From DASPNM01 sp035626515 (lineage in GTDB: Bacteria > Bacteroidota > Bacteroidia > Chitinophagales > Chitinophagaceae): DNA of 64,000 nt. The stretch is from contig DASPNM010000031.1 in assembly GCA_035626515.1 (NCBI GenBank), forward strand, positions 1 through 64,000. Reading direction: 5' to 3'. The notes below the pieces were generated by a model. That model did no database searches. It saw only the letters and a program-made list of their open reading frames with translations, and was not told the DNA's origin. The position numbers were made by a program, and so were the translations under genes. Positions within the stretch are counted from its first letter, which is position 1. Each line of letters begins with the position of its first letter. Shown one piece after another: positions 14,274 through 23,290 of this stretch.

Positions 14274-15083
14274 ATGTCTTCCTATTTCCAAGATAAAGTG
14301 GTCGTCGTCACCGGCGGGACGGACGGCATCGGGAAGGCACTGGTGGACGCGCTGCTCAGCCGCGGGGCCAAGGTGGCCACCTGCGGACGCGATCACGACA
14401 AACTGTACCGCCTGCAATCGGAACACGCGGCCGACAACCTCCACACGATGATCGCCGACGTAAGCAACGAAAACGACTGCCGCCGGTTCGTTGAAACGAC
14501 CATCAAGTATTTCGGCGGCATTGATATTCTGATCAACAATGCCGGCATTTCGATGCGTGCGCTGTTGAAGGACACTTCACCCGAGGTAATCCGGCGTGTA
14601 ATGGAAATAAATTTTTTCGGTGCGGTCTACTGCACCCGTTACGCGCTGGATAGCCTGATTGCGCGGAAAGGAACAATCGTGGGAGTTTCTTCTATCGCCG
14701 GCTACCGCGGACTTCCCGGGCGCAGCGGCTATTCGGCCAGCAAATTCGCCCTGCAGGGCTGGCTGGAAGCCATTCGCACCGAGCTTATGAACGATAAAGT
14801 GCACGTGATGTGGGTCTGCCCCGGGTTTACTACGTCCAACATACGCGTGGCGGCGCTCGACAGTGAAGGCCGGCCTCATGGGAAAACTTCAATGGACGAA
14901 GGAAAAATGATGAGCGCAGAAAATTGCGCCCGCAGGGTGCTTCGGGCGATCGAAAAAAAGAAAAGAACGCTGGTGCTGACATTCACCGGAAAGCGCACGG
15001 TGATCATGAACAAGCTATTTCCCGGCTTCACCGACCGTTTCGTGAACCGGTTTTTCTTCCGGGACGGGCAGCTGGTGAAATGA
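14274..15083 (+). CDS. SDR family NAD(P)-dependent oxidoreductase
   Basis: A 269-residue classical short-chain dehydrogenase. Motifs numbered from the chosen ATG: TGGTDGIG (13-20, nucleotide binding), NNAG (88-91), catalytic Ser140 with Tyr153 and Lys157 (SGYSASK), PGF turn after the catalytic region. A TTG six codons upstream (14256) is a possible but less likely start. The C-terminal region is basic and may lie at the membrane (KRTVIMNKLFPGFTDRFVNR). Substrate unknown. It is cotranscribed with the SAM hydrolase-family gene 11 nt downstream. Confidence 0.88.
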   Translation: MSSYFQDKVVVVTGGTDGIGKALVDALLSRGAKVATCGRDHDKLYRLQSEHAADNLHTMIADVSNENDCRRFVETTIKYFGGIDILINNAGISMRALLKDTSPEVIRRVMEINFFGAVYCTRYALDSLIARKGTIVGVSSIAGYRGLPGRSGYSASKFALQGWLEAIRTELMNDKVHVMWVCPGFTTSNIRVAALDSEGRPHGKTSMDEGKMMSAENCARRVLRAIEKKKRTLVLTFTGKRTVIMNKLFPGFTDRFVNRFFFRDGQLVK

Positions 15084-15094
15084 TCTGAACCTAC

Positions 15095-15922
15095 ATGCCA
15101 CTTCTTACACTAACGTCGGACATTGGCACCCAGGACTACCTGGTCGGCGCCATCAAAGCGCAGCTGTTGCAGGTGAACCCGGAGTTTCAAATCATTGACA
15201 TTTCGCACAACGTGCCCCCTTTCAATTTTCCGCAGGCGGCATACATCTGCCGCAACGCGGTCCGGAATTTTCCGGAAAAAACCTGCCACCTTATTCTCGT
15301 AAGCCTGTTCGAGAGCAGGCCGGAGCAATTGCTGCTCGCGAGCTACGACGGGCAATATCTTTTGTGCGCGGACAACGGCCTGCTCAGCATGATCCTTGAA
15401 GAACGTCCCGAAGGGCTCCGTTCCATTGCGCTCGACCGGCAGGAGGCGCGCAACACGATATACTGCACGGCAGCTATGGGCCGGATCGCAAACCAGCTTG
15501 CCGGCGGAACAGCCATGAATTCGATCGGTGCGGACGCCAATTCATTCCTGGAAAAGCACCACCTGCGCCCGATGCTGGATAATAACTGGATCGAAGGGCA
15601 GATCATTTTTATCGACAATTTTGGCAACGTGATCGTAAACATCACCCGCGAGCAGTTCGAGGAGCAGCGCCGTGGCCGAAGCTTTCGCGTGGTTTTTAAA
15701 AGGGACGAGGTCATTGACCGGATCAGTGAAACGTATGCCGATGTCGCGGAAGGCGAAAAGCTGGCCCTGTTCAACAGCGCCGGCTACCTGGAGATTGCTA
15801 TCAATAAGGGGAATGCAGCCGGATTGTTCGGACTGAAGGGTTTTTCCGAGCGCGGCAACCAGGTATCGGCCATCCTGCAAAGCCAACTTCCCTACCAGAC
15901 GGTCCGCGTATATTTCGAATAA
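15095..15922 (+). CDS. SAM hydroxide adenosyltransferase (DUF62) family protein
   Basis: A 275-residue protein of the fluorinase/chlorinase/DUF62 family; bacterial members without the halogenase loop hydrolyse S-adenosylmethionine to adenosine and methionine with a hydroxide nucleophile. Evidence: start LLTLTSDIGTQDYLVGAIK with the conserved Asp, IIDISHNVPPF (His region), LLCADNGLLS, and C-terminal FIDNFGNVIVNI and FNSAGYLEIAINKGNAA. Physiological role is unclear. Second gene of a two-gene unit with the SDR. Confidence 0.9.
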   Translation: MPLLTLTSDIGTQDYLVGAIKAQLLQVNPEFQIIDISHNVPPFNFPQAAYICRNAVRNFPEKTCHLILVSLFESRPEQLLLASYDGQYLLCADNGLLSMILEERPEGLRSIALDRQEARNTIYCTAAMGRIANQLAGGTAMNSIGADANSFLEKHHLRPMLDNNWIEGQIIFIDNFGNVIVNITREQFEEQRRGRSFRVVFKRDEVIDRISETYADVAEGEKLALFNSAGYLEIAINKGNAAGLFGLKGFSERGNQVSAILQSQLPYQTVRVYFE

Positions 15923-15927
15923 ATTCC

Positions 15928-15960
15928 AACTAACGACTACCGACTACTGACTATCGACTA
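15928..15960. repeat. heptanucleotide array upstream of the DUF2723 gene
   Basis: AACTAAC, GACTACC, GACTACT, GACTATC, GACTA: five period-7 steps. Its last two bases are the first two of the -7 element at 15959, so the array fills the -33 region of the DUF2723 promoter. Confidence 0.75.
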
Positions 15961-15966
15961 TTTTTG
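15959..15966 (+). promoter_or_regulatory. -7 element TATTTTTG of the DUF2723 gene
   Basis: TATTTTTG lies 23 nt before the ATG at 15990 and fits TAnnTTTG. No TTTG in the repeat array at the -33 position. Confidence 0.6.
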
Positions 15967-15989
15967 CTACTCCCGAAAATCAACCCCTC

Positions 15990-18900
15990 ATGAACTTTAA
16001 GAGACTGAACAACATTACAGGCTGGGCTGTATTCTTCATTGCTCTGCTCACCTACTTTCTTACCCGCGAAGCAAGAGGCAGCCTTTGGGATACGGGCGAG
16101 TTCATCGCCAGCGCCCACAAGCTCCAGCTCCCCCACCCGCCAGGAGCTCCGCTGTTCGTTCTGTTGGGGCGATTCTTCATTATTCTTTTCGGCGACAACG
16201 GGATGACCGCAGGCGCGGCCGTAAACACCATGAGCGCCGTCGCGAGCGCGGCCACTATCCTGTTCCTGTTCTGGACGATCACGCATTTCGCCCGTAAAAT
16301 GTTCGTTTCGGCAGGCGAAGTATTGACCGGGCAGCAGGCATTCACGGTGATGGCTGCAGGCGCAGTGGGGGCCCTGGCCTACGCGTTCAGCGATTCCTTC
16401 TGGTTCAGTGCTGTGGAAGGCGAAGTATACGCTCTCTCGTCTTTCTTTACGGCACTCGTTTTCTGGGCCATGCTCAAATGGGAACATGCCGATGAGCGGG
16501 CAGGTAACGACCCCGTGGCACGGGCGCGTTCCGACCGCTGGATCGTTTTCCTGTTCTTCATGATGGGGCTTTCGATCGGCGTTCACCTGTTGAATCTGTT
16601 GAGCATCCCCGCGATCGTCATGATCTATTACTATCGCCGCTACCAGCCCACCACAAAAGGTGCGGTCATTGCATTCATATTAGGCTGCATCATCACCGGC
16701 ATTGTGCAGGTTGGGGTCATCCAGTATTCCATGAAAGCAGCCGGCCAGTTCGACCTGTTCTTCGTAAACTCGCTCGGGTTCCCCTTCTTCTCCGGCTTCG
16801 CGATCTATTTCATTTTTGTTGCCGCAGCGATCTTCTGGTTCCTGAGGAAGGATGAACGCACGTTCACCAACCGGGCGATGATGATCTGGCTGGTGATCTT
16901 CCTGGCACTTTCCGCCCTTCCGTTCATCGTTACACTCGGTTCCTTTTTTGGGAAGTTTGCCAAGTTCCTGCTCATAGCCGGCGTCGGAGTGCTTGCGGGA
17001 TACCTGTTGAAACCCGGCGCCATCCGGGTAATGAAACTGGCCCTCTGGTGTTACGCATTCATCATGCTTGGATATTTCATGTATTTCACCGCGCTGATCC
17101 GGTCGAACTCCAACCCGGCGGTGGACATGAACAACGTCGACAACCCGATGACGCTCGTTTACTATCTCAGTCGCGAACAATACGGCGAAGCTCCGCTCCT
17201 CTACGGTCCTCATTTCATGGCCGATTACAAACCCGATCCGGAAAGCTACAACGGGATCGCCATGAAGCACGGCGAAATGCGGTACGCCAAGTCGCACAAG
17301 AAATACATTCCCATCGGCCGCAACGACAAGCCTCAATATGAGAGCGAGGACATGCAGCTGTTCCCCCGCGTCTGGGATCCTAGTAACGATCAGTTCCACG
17401 CGGATTTCTATGCCGAATGGTTGAATCTTGCGCGGTACCAGGATCCTCAGAGCGGACGAACGCGGTATGAAGATCCGACCTACGCCCACAATTTTGAGTG
17501 GTTCTTTACCTACCAGATGGGATTGATGTACTGGCGTTATTTCATGTGGAATTTTGCCGGCAAGCAAAACGATATTCAGGGTCTTGGCAATAAGCGCGAC
17601 GGGAACTGGATTTCCGGCTTTTCCTTTATCGACAACAAGCGGCTCGGAGACCAGGACCAGTTGCCCGACAGCCTCAAGAACAATAAGGCCCGCAACCGGC
17701 TCTTCCTGCTCCCATTCCTGCTCGGAATCCTCGGATGCGTCTACCAGTACCTCAAGAACCGGCAGGACTGGATCGTGAGCTTTCTGCTGTTTTTCTTTAC
17801 AGGTATCGCAATCGTCATTTACCTCAACCAGCCCGGTAACCAGCCCCGTGAACGGGATTACGCTTACGTAGGTTCCTTCTATGCCTTCGCTATCTGGATC
17901 GGCCTGGCCGTAGTGGCGTTGGTTCGTCTTGCCCGCGAAAAAGCGGATAAGCTTAGTTTCCAGAATACCCTGATTTATGGAGGCGGACTCAGCTTCTTTG
18001 TGACCCTGCTGAGCTGCCTCCCCGGCAACTCCGGGGGCAACGTCCTCATGACCTGCATCTTCGTTACTGTTTTGTATGTATTGTTTGCCATAGCGCTGAC
18101 ATATTTGCTCCGTTCGATTTCCGGAGGGGGCAACAACCTCCGGCTGCTCAACCTATCGGCCGCAGCAGTATGCCTCGCCGTACCGCTGCTGATGGCCCAA
18201 CAAGAATGGGACGATCATGACCGGAGCAGGAAGACCACCGCGCCCGACATTGCGCGCAATTACCTGGAAAGTTGCGCGCCGAACGCGATCATTTTCACTT
18301 TCGGCGACAACGATACCTACCCGCTCTGGTACGCCCAGGAAGTGGAAGGTGTGCGCCCCGATATCCGGATCATCAACAACAGCCTGCTTGGAATTGACTG
18401 GTATATCAACCAGCTCCGCTACAAAGTGAACGAGGCGGATTCGCTCGACGTCATCTGGTCGCCGGAACACATCGTGGGCCGCAATTTCGAATACCTCCGC
18501 TACCGCGAGCAGGGCGAACCGAACACCTTTTACGACCTCTATGACGTCATGAAGAACGTGCTGGGCAAACCCAATTACGATCCCGAAGAGAAACGGGACG
18601 TGGGGTATGAGTTCTTCCCCGTAGGAAGGTTCCGCGTCCCGGTGGACACGGCGCTGGTACGCCGCAACGGAACGGTCGGCGCGACGGACAGCCTGCTGAC
18701 TGAGATGCTGTTTGAAATTCCCGAGAACAAGCTGAGGGGAGGTATGTTCAAAAACGACCTGATGATCCTCAACATCATCGCTTCCAACAACTGGAAGCGG
18801 CCGATCTACTTCACTTCGCCATACGGTGACCTTGGCTTCGGCCAGTATTTGCGGAAGGATGGCATGTCCTACCGACTGGTGCCGGTGAAGAACGATTTCC

Positions 18901-19541
18901 CGCAATCCAACTGGATTACGGAACAAAAGCTCCGCGAACTCCGGTTCGGGGGTACGCAGATCCGTGACAACAACAGCGACGTGATGTTCTCCAACCTGAT
19001 GAACAAATTCCGTTTTGGGGGTGCTGAGAAAAAAGGAATTTATTTCGACGAAGAGAACCGCCGCCACATTCTCGCCATACGTGCCCTTTATGGGGAAGCA
19101 GCGGGAAATCTTGCCGATGCGGGACGCAAGGCCGACGCCCAGAAACTACTGGAGAAGGCCGAAGCGGGGATTCTTCCCGACAACCTGCCCTATGCTATGG
19201 CAAGCCGCTTCGGCAGCCACAACCAGACGGCGCTCCTATACCTGGAAGCGTTTTATAAGGCAGGCAAAATGGATGTGGCGGAGAAAATTCGCCTGGCAAT
19301 CCGGAAGGACCTGGAACAACAGAAACGTTACTACGACTACATCAAGAACAGCAGGCCGGAACTTTACGGCGGTTTTGAGGGCACCGAAGCGCCGATCAAC
19401 GAGGTAATGCTGGAAGTGCTTACCGCGATCGAGAAACGTTACGTGCCGCAACTCCAAACACAGCCGCTGAAGCCGCTGCCGAACCCACTGGATACGCTGC
19501 TGATGAACGAAAACCCGCGACGGGATACGGGAGGAAGGTAG
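15990..19541 (+). CDS. DUF2723 multi-pass membrane protein (PMT/GT-C type glycosyltransferase family)
   Basis: A 1183-residue protein with a DUF2723 domain at the N-terminus. The first 450 residues contain about a dozen membrane segments; the first extracytoplasmic loop has DTGEFIASAHKLQLPHPPGA, where the acidic residue and PHPPG motif resemble the catalytic loop of GT-C protein O-mannosyltransferases. A second membrane block spans about 570-740 and a large periplasmic domain (about 760-1150) follows. By family, it is expected to transfer a lipid-linked sugar to exported proteins or glycans; the exact reaction is inferred. Among the largest genes here, alone in its transcription unit. Confidence 0.88.
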   Translation: MNFKRLNNITGWAVFFIALLTYFLTREARGSLWDTGEFIASAHKLQLPHPPGAPLFVLLGRFFIILFGDNGMTAGAAVNTMSAVASAATILFLFWTITHFARKMFVSAGEVLTGQQAFTVMAAGAVGALAYAFSDSFWFSAVEGEVYALSSFFTALVFWAMLKWEHADERAGNDPVARARSDRWIVFLFFMMGLSIGVHLLNLLSIPAIVMIYYYRRYQPTTKGAVIAFILGCIITGIVQVGVIQYSMKAAGQFDLFFVNSLGFPFFSGFAIYFIFVAAAIFWFLRKDERTFTNRAMMIWLVIFLALSALPFIVTLGSFFGKFAKFLLIAGVGVLAGYLLKPGAIRVMKLALWCYAFIMLGYFMYFTALIRSNSNPAVDMNNVDNPMTLVYYLSREQYGEAPLLYGPHFMADYKPDPESYNGIAMKHGEMRYAKSHKKYIPIGRNDKPQYESEDMQLFPRVWDPSNDQFHADFYAEWLNLARYQDPQSGRTRYEDPTYAHNFEWFFTYQMGLMYWRYFMWNFAGKQNDIQGLGNKRDGNWISGFSFIDNKRLGDQDQLPDSLKNNKARNRLFLLPFLLGILGCVYQYLKNRQDWIVSFLLFFFTGIAIVIYLNQPGNQPRERDYAYVGSFYAFAIWIGLAVVALVRLAREKADKLSFQNTLIYGGGLSFFVTLLSCLPGNSGGNVLMTCIFVTVLYVLFAIALTYLLRSISGGGNNLRLLNLSAAAVCLAVPLLMAQQEWDDHDRSRKTTAPDIARNYLESCAPNAIIFTFGDNDTYPLWYAQEVEGVRPDIRIINNSLLGIDWYINQLRYKVNEADSLDVIWSPEHIVGRNFEYLRYREQGEPNTFYDLYDVMKNVLGKPNYDPEEKRDVGYEFFPVGRFRVPVDTALVRRNGTVGATDSLLTEMLFEIPENKLRGGMFKNDLMILNIIASNNWKRPIYFTSPYGDLGFGQYLRKDGMSYRLVPVKNDFPQSNWITEQKLRELRFGGTQIRDNNSDVMFSNLMNKFRFGGAEKKGIYFDEENRRHILAIRALYGEAAGNLADAGRKADAQKLLEKAEAGILPDNLPYAMASRFGSHNQTALLYLEAFYKAGKMDVAEKIRLAIRKDLEQQKRYYDYIKNSRPELYGGFEGTEAPINEVMLEVLTAIEKRYVPQLQTQPLKPLPNPLDTLLMNENPRRDTGGR

Positions 19542-19543
19542 GC

Positions 19544-19711
19544 GAGGTGCGGGGTGCGAGGTGAGATCTGAGATCTGAGATGTGGGATATGGGATACGGG
19601 ATATGGGTTCTGATAACTATCGGGGTGGATGTGGGATGTGAGATGTGTGAAGTGGGTCCCGATGGCCATCGGGATGCGGGGTGGACTCCTAACTCCCGAC
19701 TCCCGACTAAT
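19544..19711. repeat. heptanucleotide arrays and palindrome after the DUF2723 gene
   Basis: 19544-19613 is ten in-phase heptamers (GAGGTGC, GGGGTGC, GAGGTGA, GATCTGA twice, GATGTGG, GATATGG, GATACGG, GATATGG, GTTCTGA). 19627-19654 adds GGATGTG twice, AGATGTG, TGAAGTG, and 19684-19711 adds GACTCCT, AACTCCC, GACTCCC, GACTAAT. Between them 19657-19674 is a perfect 18-bp palindrome TCCCGATGGCCATCGGGA. Confidence 0.85.
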
Positions 19712-19760
19712 TAAGCGGGGTGCGAGGTACGGGGTCCGCGGCTTGTGGTATATTGATTTT

Positions 19761-19794
19761 CACGCAAAGCCGCAAAGAGGCAAAGTCGCAAAGC
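19761..19794. repeat. CGCAAAG short tandem repeat
   Basis: CGCAAAGC, CGCAAAGAG, GCAAAGT, CGCAAAGCG in succession. From memory, this motif recurs in intergenic regions of many bacterial genomes. Confidence 0.55.
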
Positions 19795-19841
19795 GCGTTC
19801 TTTATTCTTATTCATTCTGCGGGCAACTCACAACGTTCTTC

Positions 19842-19876
19842 CATCAACCATTATCCATGAACCATTCGGCATGGGA
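19842..19876. repeat. heptanucleotide array upstream of the VWA gene
   Basis: CATCAAC, CATTATC, CATGAAC, CATTCGG, CATGGGA: five in-phase heptamers. A further four (TTCTGCT, TCCCACT, TCGGACT, TCTGACT) stand at 19951-19978. Apart from these repeats, the spacer 19542-19997 shows no gene. Confidence 0.65.
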
Positions 19877-19997
19877 TGAACATCGAACAACTGGAACCTG
19901 GCCTCAAGGGAACCAACAGCTAAACACTCCACCCTACACTCTAAACGGGCTTCTGCTTCCCACTTCGGACTTCTGACTATTCAGTAACTTGCCATGA

Positions 19998-21095
19998 GTG
20001 AAAGGATTTCGCTTTAGCAGGTACGATCCGGGCCGGGAAGGAAAGTCGCAGTTTGAGCAGCTTCTTGATCTGTTCCTCCAATTGCTTACTTACACAAGTG
20101 GCGACGCAACCGAAGCACTTCAATGGCTCAACGAGCTGGATAAGAAATACGAGCTCACTGATGACGAATACGGCATGGGAGATTTCATTGACGAGCTCCG
20201 GGAAAAAGGCTACATCACCGAAAAGAACAATAAGGGGCGCATTCAAATCACTCCCAAAACCGAACAGGGGATCCGAAAACGCAGCCTCGAGGAAATATTC
20301 GGCAAGCTGAAAAAAACAAGGCCGGGTGACCACCACAGCTTCAAGCCGGGACAGGGCGATGAGATGAGTCCCGATACGCGGCAGTTCCAGTTCGGCGACA
20401 TGCTTGAACAGATTGATTTTACCGAATCCATCCGCAACGCCCAGATCAATCACGGCATCGAAAGCTTCAGCATGCAGGAAGACGACCTCAGCATTCGGGA
20501 AACAGATTTCAAGGCCCAGACCTCAACAGTGCTGATGATAGACATTTCCCATTCCATGATCCTTTACGGGGAAGACAGGATCACGCCGGCAAAAAAAGTT
20601 GCGATGGCCCTGAGCGAGCTCATCACCACGCGCTACCCGAAAGACACGCTCGACATCGTCGTATTTGGCAACGATGCCTGGCCCGTGGAGATCAAAGATC
20701 TGCCTTACCTCCAGGTAGGCCCGTATCACACCAATACCGTCGCGGGGCTTGAGCTGGCGATGGATATCCTGCGGCGACGCAAGAACCCGAATAAGCAGAT
20801 TTTCATGATTACCGACGGGAAACCTACCTGTTTGAAAATCGGCAAGCGGTATTACAAAAACAGCTTCGGCCTGGACCGCAAGGTTGTGAACCGGTGCATG
20901 AATCTCGCGGCGCAGTGTCGTAAGCTAAAAATACCGATCACTACCTTCATGATCGCAACAGACCCCTACCTGCAACGCTTCGTGCAGGAATTTACCGAAA
21001 CCAACAGCGGCAAAGCGTTCTTTGCTTCGCTTGACAAGCTGGGAACATTTATCTTCCGTGATTTCGAAAGCGGGAAACGAAAAACCGTCTACTGA
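19998..21095 (+). CDS. VWA domain protein, partner of MoxR-like AAA+ ATPase
   Basis: A 365-residue cytoplasmic protein with a C-terminal von Willebrand factor A domain (about 175-350). The MIDAS site is complete: DISHS (182-186), a Thr/Ser-containing helix region, and MITDGKPT in the third loop. The N-terminal 170 residues are charged and of no known domain. GTG at 19998 is the start; the ATG at 19994 is out of frame and closes after seven codons. The AAA+ gene follows after 2 nt. Such AAA+/VWA pairs act as chaperone-like machines in metal or cofactor insertion and complex maturation; target here unknown. Confidence 0.85.
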   Translation: MKGFRFSRYDPGREGKSQFEQLLDLFLQLLTYTSGDATEALQWLNELDKKYELTDDEYGMGDFIDELREKGYITEKNNKGRIQITPKTEQGIRKRSLEEIFGKLKKTRPGDHHSFKPGQGDEMSPDTRQFQFGDMLEQIDFTESIRNAQINHGIESFSMQEDDLSIRETDFKAQTSTVLMIDISHSMILYGEDRITPAKKVAMALSELITTRYPKDTLDIVVFGNDAWPVEIKDLPYLQVGPYHTNTVAGLELAMDILRRRKNPNKQIFMITDGKPTCLKIGKRYYKNSFGLDRKVVNRCMNLAAQCRKLKIPITTFMIATDPYLQRFVQEFTETNSGKAFFASLDKLGTFIFRDFESGKRKTVY

Positions 21096-21097
21096 AA

Positions 21098-22624
21098 ATG
21101 AAAGCGCCAGACATACAGACACTCGGGGAACTGAAGGCATCAGGCTACCGCAGCCGCTGCATTCGGGAAGAGATCCGGCACAATCTGATCGAACGATTAC
21201 AGCGAAACGAGACCAGCTTTCCCGGAATCATCGGATACGAAGACAGCGTGATCCCCGACGTGGAGCGAGCTCTCCTGAGCCGGCACAATATCCTGTTTCT
21301 CGGGCTGCGGGGACAGGCAAAAACGCGTATGGCGCGCGGAATGGTAGAGCTCCTCGACGAATACATCCCGGTGATCGCCGGCAGCGAGATCAATGACGAT
21401 CCTTTTCAGCCGGTTTCCAAATTTGCAAAAGACCAGGTAGCGGCCTACGGCGACCAGACACCCGTTCACTGGCTGCACCGGAGCGATCGCTATGGTGAAA
21501 AGCTGGCCACACCCGACGTAAGTGTGGCCGACCTGATCGGTGATATCGACCCGATTAAAGCGGCAAACCTCAGGTTGCACTTCGCAGACGAGCGGGTAAT
21601 TCATTACGGCATCATTCCCCGGAGCAACCGCGGCATCTTCGTGATCAACGAGCTGCCCGATCTGCAGGCAAGAATACAGGTAGCACTGTTCAACATTCTT
21701 GAGGAAGGCGACGTCCAGATCAGGGGATTCAAGCTTCGCCTGCCGCTGGATATTTTGTTTGTCTTTACTGCAAATCCCGAAGATTACACCAATCGCGGTG
21801 CCATCGTGACTCCGCTGAAGGACCGGATCGAAAGCCAGATACTCACCCATTACCCCCGCTCGGTAGAACACGCGCTCGAAATAACCGAGCAGGAAGCTGA
21901 GCTGGCGGCAGAGCAGAAAGCAAGGGTAAACGTGAGCGATCTTGTGAAGCGGCTCATCGAACAGGTGGCCTTCGAGGCGCGCAGCAGCGAATTCGTGGAC
22001 AAGAAAAGCGGGGTGAGCGCCCGCCTTACGATATCCGCACTGGAAAACGCCATCAGCGCCGCGGAACGGAGGGCCATTATCAACCGCGAAGAACAAACCC
22101 AGGTCTGGATCTCGGATCTTGCCGGGATCATCCCGTCCATTACGGGAAAGATCGAGCTCGTATACGAAGGCGAACAGGAAGGTCCCTACCAGGTAGCAAT
22201 GAACCTGCTCGATAAGGCTGTGCGCAGCCAGTTCGTACAGTATTTCCCAAACCCCGAGGCGCTGAAAAAGAAACTGCGCACGGCTGCCGAACCGGAGCGC
22301 AAGGAAGAAAACCCTTACAAACCAGTCATCGCCTGGTTCGACAAAGGCAATCATCTCGACATCTCATTCAACACCCGCGACCGGGAAAAGATCGTGCTGC
22401 TCGCGCGCGTGGACGGACTGAAAGGACTGGTCCGGAAACTATTTCCGAAGGCTAATGAAGAACAGGCCGCGCTTCTCATGGAATTCGTGCTCCACGGACT
22501 CGCGGCCTATTCGCTGATCAGCAAGAAAGTGTTTGAAAACAAGGTGGAATTCAAGGACCTCATCGGCAGCATGATGGATCTCGGGAACAAGAATTACGAG
22601 GAAGAGTTTGATGAAGAAGCCTGA
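21098..22624 (+). CDS. MoxR/Mg-chelatase I-like AAA+ ATPase
   Basis: A 508-residue AAA+ ATPase of the magnesium chelatase ChlI / MoxR branch. Walker A is GLRGQAKT (69-76), which keeps GxxGxxKT but has Gln/Ala in place of the usual Gly/Thr; Walker B is IFVINELPDL, with the conserved Glu shifted as in ChlI; sensor 1 is FVFTANPEDYTNRG and an Arg finger follows in PLKDRIESQI. An insert (ADLIGDIDPIKAANL) matches the ChlI presensor/H2 insert. C-terminal 150 residues are helical and not assigned. Coupled with the VWA gene 2 nt upstream. Probably powers remodelling of a client complex chosen by the VWA subunit. Confidence 0.88.
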   Translation: MKAPDIQTLGELKASGYRSRCIREEIRHNLIERLQRNETSFPGIIGYEDSVIPDVERALLSRHNILFLGLRGQAKTRMARGMVELLDEYIPVIAGSEINDDPFQPVSKFAKDQVAAYGDQTPVHWLHRSDRYGEKLATPDVSVADLIGDIDPIKAANLRLHFADERVIHYGIIPRSNRGIFVINELPDLQARIQVALFNILEEGDVQIRGFKLRLPLDILFVFTANPEDYTNRGAIVTPLKDRIESQILTHYPRSVEHALEITEQEAELAAEQKARVNVSDLVKRLIEQVAFEARSSEFVDKKSGVSARLTISALENAISAAERRAIINREEQTQVWISDLAGIIPSITGKIELVYEGEQEGPYQVAMNLLDKAVRSQFVQYFPNPEALKKKLRTAAEPERKEENPYKPVIAWFDKGNHLDISFNTRDREKIVLLARVDGLKGLVRKLFPKANEEQAALLMEFVLHGLAAYSLISKKVFENKVEFKDLIGSMMDLGNKNYEEEFDEEA

Positions 22625-22641
22625 TGAACATCGAAAGTTGA

Positions 22642-22753
22642 CCATAGTCCATGGTCCATAGTCTATGGTCCATCGACAGCTGATTGTGGGTACTCGTCTC
22701 TAACCAAAAAGAATGGTCACTCATTACTCATTACTCATCACTCATCACTCAAC
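22642..22753. repeat. two heptanucleotide arrays between convergent genes
   Basis: 22642-22676: CCATAGT, CCATGGT, CCATAGT, CTATGGT, CCATCGA, also self-complementary. 22718-22753: units of type ACTCATT and ACTCATC, at least five in phase, running up to the stop codon of the minus-strand gene. Confidence 0.75.
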
Positions 22754-23236
22754 TCACCTTCGATTCCCAAACTTATACCCAAACGATACCCCGCCGTAAT
22801 AGGGCACGAAGCCAAATCCTCCAAAAATAGGGCTGACAAACGCGCGAAAGGTAAAGCCACCGTTGCCCGGCTGCATCCGGTACCCGAACAGCACGTGACC
22901 GAAGGTGGTAGTGAAGGTGCTGCCGTCTTCAGTGAATTCCTCCGAAGCGATCAGCGGAGTGACACCCGCACCAATCTCGAAATAATTACGACCGTCCTTC
23001 CCCAACAGGTAATTGAGGCCAACCGGAATGAACACTACCCCGGCGCCCTCAATACTGAACCCTCCCACGCCGATCCGTCCGCCCAGACCATCTTCCCTGG
23101 CGCCGAACCGGGTGTCGAAATTGAAAGAAGCCAGTCCCGGACCCCCGAGTTCGAAATAAACCGATTTGGCCGCCTGGCCGTTCGCAGCGATGCCGGCGGT
23201 GATTGCAAACAGAAGAGCTACAATTACTTTTCTCAT
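22754..23236 (-). CDS. small outer-membrane beta-barrel protein
   Basis: A 160-residue protein with a cleavable signal peptide (MRKVIVALLFAITAGIAANG, cut near 21) and alternating hydrophobic/glycine strands ending in an aromatic-terminated strand (GGVSFGYKFGNRR), as expected for a porin-like beta-barrel of about eight strands. ATG at 23236 chosen because it starts the signal peptide; a longer frame to 23290 adds no conserved residues. Stands 54 nt downstream of murB on the same strand. Function unknown. Confidence 0.75.
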   Translation of the reverse strand: MRKVIVALLFAITAGIAANGQAAKSVYFELGGPGLASFNFDTRFGAREDGLGGRIGVGGFSIEGAGVVFIPVGLNYLLGKDGRNYFEIGAGVTPLIASEEFTEDGSTFTTTFGHVLFGYRMQPGNGGFTFRAFVSPIFGGFGFVPYYGGVSFGYKFGNRR

Positions 23237-23290
23237 AATTAATTTTTTTGGTGAGCCAAAGTAAGGCAAAAAACTATTGACCTCAACCAC

